Below are positions 58,140 to 64,000 of a DNA stretch of 64,000 nt, in pieces. Under the pieces are notes generated by a model. It did not search any database. It worked only from the letters and a program-made list of their open reading frames with translations, and was not told where the DNA came from. Within the stretch, counting starts at the first letter, position 1. Each line of letters opens with the position of its first letter. The position numbers and the translations under genes were made by a program. Source of the DNA: Streptomyces sp. cg36 (GTDB lineage: Bacteria > Actinomycetota > Actinomycetes > Streptomycetales > Streptomycetaceae); assembly GCF_041080675.1 (NCBI RefSeq), contig NZ_CP163520.1, positions 7,345,501 through 7,409,500 of the forward strand, in the 5' to 3' direction.

Positions 58140-58254
58140 GGATATCTCCGTGATCAGAGACATGTCAATGGACTGGACCAAAGCAGGACTAGACCAATTT
58201 AAGGGCCCGGGCCGCCATGCCGTTGTTCACCGGCCACGGCCCGCACTGGACCAA
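58140..58254 (-). promoter_or_regulatory. chitinase promoter with direct repeats
   Basis: On the minus strand, TTGACA (58168-58163) lies 17 bp before ATATCC. Immediately upstream are two 12 bp direct repeats, TTGGTCCAGTCC (58181-58170) and TTGGTCTAGTCC (58197-58186), 16 bp apart, like the direct repeats overlapping Streptomyces chi promoters. A third copy, TTGGTCCAGTGC, lies at 58254-58243. Confidence 0.7.
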
Positions 58255-58452
58255 TTCCGTACGCGTTCACGGGCGTCCGGTGTGCGCGAGGGGGTGCGGG
58301 ACGGCGCCCGGTCGGCGCCGTGTGCCGGGGGCGCGTCCGGCGGGCCGGGGCGGGCTGTCACTCGAACGGCTCGCGCCGTTCGCAGCCCCCGGTCCTCGTG
58401 GCTACCGTCGAACCGGTGGATTTCGCCGCCACGGGTCGCCCAAGGTGCGCTC

Positions 58453-58815
58453 ATGACCGGTCTCGTACGGAAGAGCTTCGATGCGCCGGAGGAGGTCCGC
58501 CCCTTCGAGGACGGCAAGGGGCGCCTGGAACTGCTGGACGCGGGCGCGGGGCAGGTCGGCCGTGCCACGTTCGAACCGGGCTGGCGCTGGTCCGAGCACG
58601 TGAAGCCGATCGCCAAGACCGACAGCTGCCAGGCCGCGCACGCCGGGTACGTCGTCTCCGGTCGGCTGAAGGTCGTCATGGACGACGGCCAGGACGAGGA
58701 GTTCGGCCCCGGCGACTACATGAACGCCGCCCCCGGCCACGACGCCTGGGTCGTCGGCGACGAGCCGTGCGTGATCATCGACTGGCTGGGCTACGGCGAC
58801 TACGCGAAGCCGTAG
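58453..58815 (+). CDS. cupin-domain protein
   Basis: A 120-residue single cupin. GWRWSEHVKP and HAGYVVSGRLKVVMDDG form motif 1, and PGHDAWVVGDEPC forms motif 2. It resembles small Streptomyces cupins of unknown activity. The ATG at 58453 has AAGG upstream and lies 378 bp from the divergent chitinase start, so the space between should hold both promoters. A strong terminator follows. Confidence 0.82.
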   Translation: MTGLVRKSFDAPEEVRPFEDGKGRLELLDAGAGQVGRATFEPGWRWSEHVKPIAKTDSCQAAHAGYVVSGRLKVVMDDGQDEEFGPGDYMNAAPGHDAWVVGDEPCVIIDWLGYGDYAKP

Positions 58816-58837
58816 CGTCCCCGCGCGCCCGATGTGC

Positions 58838-58873
58838 GACGGCGCCCCCTCCTGCCGGGGAGGGGGCGCCGTC
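58838..58873. terminator. bidirectional terminator with 14 bp stem
   Basis: GACGGCGCCCCCTC/GAGGGGGCGCCGTC, between convergent genes. Confidence 0.8.
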
Positions 58874-58889
58874 ACGCGTGCGGGACGCC

Positions 58890-59387
58890 TCAGCGCCGGC
58901 GGACCGTGGTGTTCGGGACGAACCCGAGATCCACCGGCTCCGCGGGCGGGCCCGACCGGCGCACGTCCGCGAGCAGTTCCGGCAGCTGCGGCGGCCACAG
59001 CGGCTCGGTGGCGCCGGACAGTTCGCCGGGCGACCACCAGCGCCCGCGCTGGATCCCGTCCCGCGCGTGGGCGTCGGCGAGGTCGCCGAAGGGGTCCCGG
59101 CGCGGGCCGGAGGCCAGGAAGACGTGCTCGCGCTGGCGTACGCGCACCCCGGCCCGGGTGAAGTCGTGCACCCACAGGCACAGCGTCGGCCCGGCCTCCA
59201 CGTCCTTCCAGCCGGTCTCCTCGCACAGCTCGCGCTCGGCTCCCCGCCGGGGCGTCTCGTAGCAGTTCAGACCGCCGCCCGGCAACGCCCAGTGGACGCC
59301 GACCTCCTCGTTGTCGTACCGGAACATGAAGACCGAACCCGCCGGGTCCAGCACCGCGACGCGGGCCGCTGCTCTGGGTATGCGCAT
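58890..59387 (-). CDS. Nudix hydrolase
   Basis: A 165-residue Nudix protein. The Nudix box lies within GGGLNCYETPRRGAEREL followed by CEETGW, with the expected Glu residues for metal binding. It hydrolyses nucleoside-diphosphate-linked compounds; the substrate is unknown. The ATG at 59387 has AAGG upstream. Confidence 0.9.
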   Translation of the reverse strand: MRIPRAAARVAVLDPAGSVFMFRYDNEEVGVHWALPGGGLNCYETPRRGAERELCEETGWKDVEAGPTLCLWVHDFTRAGVRVRQREHVFLASGPRRDPFGDLADAHARDGIQRGRWWSPGELSGATEPLWPPQLPELLADVRRSGPPAEPVDLGFVPNTTVRRR

Positions 59388-59531
59388 GGCGACACCTTGG
59401 CAGAGCGGCTGCCGGGGTGTCGACGAGAGGCCAAGTGGCGCGGTGCGCGCGGATGTGGGCATCCTGGTGGACGCCGTGGAGGGCGGCCCGGGAGCGGTCC
59501 TCCGGCCCAGACCGTCTTGTGGAGGCCCGCG

Positions 59532-59795
59532 ATGACCGAGCCGTCCGACCCGCACCTGTCCCTGGTCCGCGACGTCACCCCCGGGACGCCGCAGGGCTGC
59601 GCGGACTGTCTGCGCGAGGGCACGCCGTGGGTGCATCTGCGGCTCTGCCTCACCTGCGGACACGTCGGCTGCTGCGACTCTTCTCCGCGGCGGCACGCCC
59701 GCGCGCACGCGGCCGACGCCGGCCATCCCGTCGTCCGCTCCTTCGAGCCGGGCGAGGAGTGGCGGTGGTGCTTCGTCCACGAGGCGCTGGTCTGA
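59532..59795 (+). CDS. UBP-type zinc-finger protein
   Basis: An 87-residue zinc-finger protein with GCADCLREG, LCLTCGHVGCCDS and the HARAHAADAGHPVV His cluster, the UBP/ZnF-UBP pattern. In eukaryotes this fold binds the free ubiquitin C terminus; bacterial homologues are small and of unknown function. The ATG has GGAGG 6 nt upstream. It is divergent from the Nudix gene. Confidence 0.85.
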   Translation: MTEPSDPHLSLVRDVTPGTPQGCADCLREGTPWVHLRLCLTCGHVGCCDSSPRRHARAHAADAGHPVVRSFEPGEEWRWCFVHEALV

Positions 59796-59827
59796 CGCCC
59801 CCGCGACGCCCTCGGGATCGTCACGGC

Positions 59828-60211
59828 CTACTGGTCCGCGTCCGCCCTCTCCGCCGCCCGCGCCGGACGGGAGGGCTCGCTGAGCGGGACGCCGCGCTCC
59901 TGGTCGTGGTGGGCGAGGACGGAGAGGAGCGTCGCCACCGTGAGTCCGGCCTCGGCCTCGGCCGGATGGCGCAGGGGAGTCCCCGGTGCGATGCGGTAGG
60001 TGTTGGAGCGGCCCTGGCGGGTGTGGGAGAGGTAGCCGCCCTGCTCCAGATCGGAAATGATCTTCTGGACCGCGCGCTCGGTGAGCCGGCAGTGCGCCGC
60101 GAGATCGCGGATGCGCGCGTTGGCGTCGTCCGCGATGGCGGCGAGCACGCGTGCGTAATTGGTCAGGAACGTCCATCCGGCGTGCGGTTCGGGTACTCCA
60201 ACTCCAGCCAT
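59828..60211 (-). CDS. winged-helix (MarR-like) regulator
   Basis: A 127-residue DNA-binding protein. IRDLAAHCRLTERAVQKIISDLEQGGYLSHTRQGR is a winged helix close to the MarR/ArsR type. No ligand motif. The ATG at 60211 is chosen as the first Met. Divergent from the STAS gene, which it may regulate. Confidence 0.8.
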   Translation of the reverse strand: MAGVGVPEPHAGWTFLTNYARVLAAIADDANARIRDLAAHCRLTERAVQKIISDLEQGGYLSHTRQGRSNTYRIAPGTPLRHPAEAEAGLTVATLLSVLAHHDQERGVPLSEPSRPARAAERADADQ

Positions 60212-60344
60212 GGGAACAGAGTATGACGCGCCTTTCGCGCATTCAAAAGGGTGAATAGGATTTCGTGTAACTCTTGACGGGTGACATCAGGCGCTCGAAT
60301 CTGTAGGAGGCGGAACAGGGTCATGCCTCTCGGGAGCGGATGCC

Positions 60345-60755
60345 ATGACGGAACGTGCCGATCACGCTCGGTACAGCGCCGGCGCGGGGTTCCCGCGGAC
60401 CGGACCGGCTCGTACCGTCACCTTCTTCCCGCCCGCGAGGCTGCGGACCCGGACGGTGATCGACGGTGACCGGGTCCTCGTGACCGTCTTCGGTGACCTC
60501 GACCTGGACACGGAACAGGCGCTGCGGCGCACCCTGGCGACCGCGCTCGAACGCGGCCCCGGCGGCGTCGACCTCGATCTGAGCGAGGTCGGGTTCTGCG
60601 ACTGCTCGGGCCTCAACGTCCTGCTGAGTGCCCGTCAGCAGGCCCTGGGGGACGGCAAGGCGATCGTGCTGTGCGCCGCCAGCGACGCGGTGGCACGGGT
60701 CCTCGAACTCAGCCGCACGCTTCCCCTGTTCGCCCCCGGCGCGCCCGAGGACTGA
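60345..60755 (+). CDS. STAS-domain anti-sigma factor antagonist
   Basis: A 136-residue STAS protein with the phosphorylatable serine in FCDCSGLNVLL. It is an anti-anti-sigma factor, released by SpoIIE-type phosphatases and inactivated by anti-sigma kinases. No partner genes adjoin it. The ATG at 60345 is the first in frame; the first 35 residues are disordered and extra to the domain. Confidence 0.88.
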   Translation: MTERADHARYSAGAGFPRTGPARTVTFFPPARLRTRTVIDGDRVLVTVFGDLDLDTEQALRRTLATALERGPGGVDLDLSEVGFCDCSGLNVLLSARQQALGDGKAIVLCAASDAVARVLELSRTLPLFAPGAPED

Positions 60756-60825
60756 GCCCGCGCCCGTGCCCCGTACGCGGTTAATTCGCGGGCCCGTACA
60801 CCTGTCTCCCCACTACCCTCCCCGC

Positions 60826-62115
60826 ATGGCCGAACCCCGCACCGAGGAACCGATATCCGGACGCCCCCGATCCCTCTGGAGGGACCGTGACTTCGGTGTC
60901 TTCTGGACCGCCCAGACCCTCTCGGTGGTCGGCGACTCCTTCGCCCTGATCGCGCTGCCACTGTTGGTGCTGCACGCGACCGGCTCCGTCGCGCAGATGG
61001 GCCTGCTGACCGCCGTGGCCGGTGCGGCGGCGGTCGGCGCGGGCGTGTTCGCCGGAGTGGTGGTCGACCGGACGGACCGGCGGCGGCTGCTGATCGGCTG
61101 CGACCTGGCCCGCCTCGGTCTGTACGCGCTCATCCCGCTCGTCTGGGCCTTCGGCCCGCAGATCTGGCTCCTGTACGTCGTGCTGCCCCTGGCCGAGGCG
61201 GTCGGCATGCTCTTCTCGGTCGCCTACGTCACCGTCGTCAAGGGACTGGTCCCCGTGGACCGCCTCACCGAGGCCAACGGCAGGCTGAACGCGACGGCCG
61301 CGGCCGCCGGAGTCGTGGGCCCGATGCTGGCGGGGCTGGTCGCCGCCTGGTTCGGCCCGGCGGCGGCCGTGGGCGTGGACGCGGTGAGTTTCGGCGTCTC
61401 GGCCGTGTGTCTCGCCTTCGTGCGGTTCCGGGTCCGCGGCCAGGCGCCGGACGCGCCGGCGGGCGGGTCGGCCGCGGCCGTCGGCGGCTGGCGGGCCATG
61501 CGCCGGGAGATGGGCGCCGGGGCGACGTTCCTGTGGCGCCACCCCGTACTGCGCGGCCTGACCGCCCTGTTGTCGGTCTTCTGCTTCCTCACCCTCGGGC
61601 TCAACGACCTGATCATCTACCACCTCAAGCACGACCTCGGGCAGGGAGACGGCGCCGTCGGCACGGTCTTCGCCGTCGGGGCGCTGGGCACCGTCGCCGG
61701 AGCCCTGCTGGTGGCCCCCATCCGCCATCGGCTGGGCTTCGGCACGACATGGATCGGCGGCGTGGCGGTCTGCGGCCTCGCCCTGGCGGCCGTCGGCTCC
61801 GCCGGGTCGGTGGTGGGTGTCGCCGCGCTGGCGGCCGCCTTCCTCGGCTGTGGCAGCGTCTCCGGGACCTGCTCGATGTCCCTGCGCCAGGAAGTCACTC
61901 CGGACCATCTCCTCGGCCGGGTCACCTCCGTGTTCTGGACCATCCACTACTCGGCGGCCCCCGTGGGCGCGGCCGTCCTCACCTGGGCCGCGCAGAGGTA
62001 CGGCACCGCCGCGGTCTGCCTGGTCGCCGGAGTCTGCTGCCTGCTCACGGCGCTGGTGGCCCTCTTCACCCCGGTACGCACGCCCCGCCCCGAACGGTCC
62101 GGCAGCCCGGCCTGA
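60826..62115 (+). CDS. MFS transporter
   Basis: A 429-residue major facilitator protein with about 12 hydrophobic segments. FGVFWTAQTLSVVGDSFALIALPLLVL begins the first helix and DRTDRRRLL is the A-like loop between helices 2 and 3. It resembles enterobactin-exporter-like (MFS_3) proteins, hence drug or siderophore efflux is plausible. The ATG at 60826 was chosen by family start. Confidence 0.85.
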   Translation: MAEPRTEEPISGRPRSLWRDRDFGVFWTAQTLSVVGDSFALIALPLLVLHATGSVAQMGLLTAVAGAAAVGAGVFAGVVVDRTDRRRLLIGCDLARLGLYALIPLVWAFGPQIWLLYVVLPLAEAVGMLFSVAYVTVVKGLVPVDRLTEANGRLNATAAAAGVVGPMLAGLVAAWFGPAAAVGVDAVSFGVSAVCLAFVRFRVRGQAPDAPAGGSAAAVGGWRAMRREMGAGATFLWRHPVLRGLTALLSVFCFLTLGLNDLIIYHLKHDLGQGDGAVGTVFAVGALGTVAGALLVAPIRHRLGFGTTWIGGVAVCGLALAAVGSAGSVVGVAALAAAFLGCGSVSGTCSMSLRQEVTPDHLLGRVTSVFWTIHYSAAPVGAAVLTWAAQRYGTAAVCLVAGVCCLLTALVALFTPVRTPRPERSGSPA

Positions 62116-62126
62116 CGGCGCGGGGC

Positions 62127-62155
62127 GGCGCGGGGCGGCGCGGTGACCCCGCGCC
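62127..62155 (+). terminator. candidate terminator after MFS gene
   Basis: GGCGCGGGG pairs with CCCCGCGCC. A duplicate of the left arm at 62117-62125 offers an alternative pairing. Confidence 0.5.
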
Positions 62156-62175
62156 GGGACCCGATGCCCTCGGCC

Positions 62176-62204
62176 TTGACGGTTCGTCACGGCCTTCCTA
62201 GTGT
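62176..62204 (+). promoter_or_regulatory. vegetative-type promoter of the GH59 gene
   Basis: TTGACG and TAGTGT with 17 bp spacing match the housekeeping consensus well. An A/T-rich stretch follows (about 62215-62252, containing TTTGTTTGTGATCGAAAATG), standing out in this genome and possibly a sugar-regulator operator. GGGAGG precedes the ATG. Confidence 0.6.
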
Positions 62205-62286
62205 TTGCTGCTGCTCAGTTGAGTTTGTTTGTGATCGAAAATGTGCGTGCATGTCATCATTTCCGTCCAGGGAGGGCCGCACCACG

Positions 62287-64000
62287 ATGAGATCAATTCC
62301 CCGCGCCCTGCTCGCGGTTCTGCTCCTCTGCCTCTCGCTGACCGCCGTGCCGCAGGCGTCCGCCTCCGTACCGTCCGCCGCCCCGGCCGCCACCACCGCG
62401 ATCACCGTGGACGGCACGTCCCCCGGCCGCACCTTCGACGGCGTGGGCGCGATCAGCGGAGGCGGCGGCAACACCCGGCTGCTGGCGGACTACCCCGAGC
62501 CACAGCGCGGCCAGATCCTCGACTACCTGTTCACGCCCGGATACGGCGCGGCCCTCCAGATCCTCAAGGTGGAGATCGGCGGCGACACCAACTCCACGGA
62601 CGGCGCGGAGTCCTCGATCGAGCACACCCGCGGCACCGTCGACTGCGACAGCGGCTACGAGTGGTGGCTGATGGAGCAGGCCAAGGCCCGCAACCCCGGC
62701 ATCAAGCTGGCCGCGCTGTCCTGGGGAGCGCCCGGCTGGATCGGCAACGGCAACTTCTGGTCCCAGGACACCATCGACTACCTCATGACCTGGCTGGGTT
62801 GCGCCCAGCGGCACCACCTCACCATCGACTACCTCGGCGGCTGGAACGAGCGCGGATACAACGCGGACTGGTACAAGAACCTCCACGCCACCCTCGCCGC
62901 CAAGGGGTACGCCACCAAGGTCGTCGGCGCCGACGACGGCTGGCAGATCGCGACCGCCATGCGCGCCGACAGCGCGCTCGACTCGGCCGTGGACATCGTC
63001 GGCGCGCACTACCCGTGCGGGTACATGTCCGCCATGACCAGCTGCTCGACCACCCCGGACGCCCTCGCCACCGGAAAGCAGCTGTGGGCGAGCGAGAACG
63101 GCTCCGAGGACGCGGCCACCGGCGCCGTGCCGATGGCCCGGGCCATCAACCGCGGCTACCTCGACGCCAGGATGACGGCGTACATCAACTGGCCCGTGGC
63201 CGCCGCGCTCTACCCCAACCTGTCGTTCAACAGCATGGGTCTGGTGACGGCCAACCAGCCCTGGTCGGGCGCGTACAGCGTGGACCGCAGCGCCTGGGCG
63301 ACCGCGCAGACCACCCAGTTCACGGCCCCCGGCTGGAAGTACCTGGACACCGCCTCCGGCTACCTCGCGGGCAACCGGGCCAACGGCAGTTACGTGAGCT
63401 ACGCCGCGCCCGGCAAGGCCGCCTGGTCCACCGTCTTCGAGACCATGGACGCGACCGCCGCCCAGACCGTCACCCTCAAGGTCGCGGGCGGTCTGCCGGC
63501 GGGCACCCCGCACGTCTGGTCCACCGACTTCTCCAGCGACAGCGCCACCGCCCACCTGGTGCCGGGACCCGACCTCACCGCGACCTCGGGCACGTACCAG
63601 CTCACCCTGCGGCCCGGCCGCATCTACACCGTCACCACCACGACTGGCCAGGGCGCGGGCACCGTCACCTCCCCGCAGCGCGCCCCGCTCGCCCTGCCCT
63701 ACCGGGACACGCTGGCCGGCACGGGCACCGGGCGGGAGGCGCGCTACGCCGCCACCATGAACGGCGCCTTCGAAACCGCGCCGTGCGCGGGCGGACGCAC
63801 CGGCCGCTGCCTGCGCCAGCAGGCACCCACCATCCCCATCCGCTGGACCGACGAGTCGTCGCCGCAGCCGTACACCCTGCTGGGAGACGTGAACTGGGGC
63901 AACTACACGGTCAGTTCGGACGCCCTGCTGGAGCGGTCCGGCGCGGTCGAACTGCTCGGCCGGGTCGGTACGCAAGGGCGCAACAACAACGGGCTCAACG
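62287..64000 (+). CDS. GH59 galactosylceramidase-like enzyme (truncated by window edge)
   Basis: A 571-residue fragment still open at the right edge. After a signal peptide (1 to about 27) the sequence matches galactocerebrosidase, e.g. GVGAISGGGGNTRLL, KVEIGGD, LGGWNERGYNADW and IGAHYP. The Glu in WNER is the likely acid/base and that in LWASENGSED the nucleophile. The barrel is followed by a beta-sandwich and the start of a lectin-like domain. It probably cleaves beta-galactosides from glycolipids or plant glycans outside the cell. The protein continues beyond the window. Confidence 0.85.
   Translation, partial: MRSIPRALLAVLLLCLSLTAVPQASASVPSAAPAATTAITVDGTSPGRTFDGVGAISGGGGNTRLLADYPEPQRGQILDYLFTPGYGAALQILKVEIGGDTNSTDGAESSIEHTRGTVDCDSGYEWWLMEQAKARNPGIKLAALSWGAPGWIGNGNFWSQDTIDYLMTWLGCAQRHHLTIDYLGGWNERGYNADWYKNLHATLAAKGYATKVVGADDGWQIATAMRADSALDSAVDIVGAHYPCGYMSAMTSCSTTPDALATGKQLWASENGSEDAATGAVPMARAINRGYLDARMTAYINWPVAAALYPNLSFNSMGLVTANQPWSGAYSVDRSAWATAQTTQFTAPGWKYLDTASGYLAGNRANGSYVSYAAPGKAAWSTVFETMDATAAQTVTLKVAGGLPAGTPHVWSTDFSSDSATAHLVPGPDLTATSGTYQLTLRPGRIYTVTTTTGQGAGTVTSPQRAPLALPYRDTLAGTGTGREARYAATMNGAFETAPCAGGRTGRCLRQQAPTIPIRWTDESSPQPYTLLGDVNWGNYTVSSDALLERSGAVELLGRVGTQGRNNNGLN

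Overview
The window is very GC-rich, with third-codon-position GC bias, many GTG starts, rare TTA codons, a WhiB-family protein, a streptogrisin-type protease and chitinase-type direct repeats. Together these point to a Streptomyces chromosome. No rRNA, tRNA, CRISPR array, insertion sequence or integrase was seen.

About the first 25.7 kb is an antimycin-type depsipeptide cluster in the order described for ant clusters. A leftward operon antHIJKLMNO (6281 to 36) encodes a multicomponent phenylacetyl-CoA-epoxidase-like oxygenase (H-L), a ketoreductase (M), tryptophan 2,3-dioxygenase (N) and an alpha/beta hydrolase (O). The divergent antG-antF-antQ (6499-8964) encodes a carrier protein, an aryl-CoA-ligase-like enzyme and a phosphopantetheinyl transferase. 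A leftward antC-antD-(mbtH-like)-antE block (22977 to 8990) encodes the C-A-T-C-A-KR-T NRPS, the KS-AT-T-TE PKS and a crotonyl-CoA carboxylase/reductase. A rightward antB-antA pair (23815-25690) encodes the side-chain acyltransferase and the orphan ECF sigma factor. In the accepted pathway tryptophan is converted to an AntG-bound 3-formamidosalicylate, AntC adds threonine and pyruvate-derived lactate, AntD adds an alkylmalonyl unit made by AntE, and AntB/AntM finish the dilactone. Three ant genes (antB, antC, antN) carry TTA codons, so bldA control is likely at several levels. An mbtH-like gene lacking the usual tail sits between antD and antE. Kynureninase (antP) is not in the window and could lie beyond the left edge.

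From 25.7 to 47.2 kb are ordinary Streptomyces accessory and secreted genes: membrane proteins, a penicillin-binding-like serine hydrolase, a phosphodiester glycosidase, a WhiB-like protein, two serine proteases, a variant FGLLP-motif membrane protein, a methyltransferase, a lamin-tail protein, a collagen-like secreted protein with 55 uninterrupted Gly-X-Y triplets, a GT2 glycosyltransferase, a SpoIIE phosphatase, a degenerate ATP-grasp protein and a three-repeat B-lectin.

From 47.4 to 64 kb are an HxlR regulator with a divergent oxidoreductase and a good candidate operator, then a two-gene operon (49357-52742) of an FAD/NAD(P)-binding monooxygenase-like protein and an aspartase/fumarase-superfamily lyase. 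This operon resembles the CreE/CreD nitrite-forming pair (aspartate to nitrosuccinate to nitrite) and is the most interesting candidate outside the ant cluster. It is followed by a dienelactone hydrolase, a TMEM175-like protein, a dedicated TrpF, an ABM protein, an MT0933-type small protein, an orphan GcvH, a GH18 chitinase with a recognisable chi promoter, small regulatory and zinc-finger proteins, an MFS transporter, and a GH59 galactosylceramidase-like enzyme cut by the right edge.
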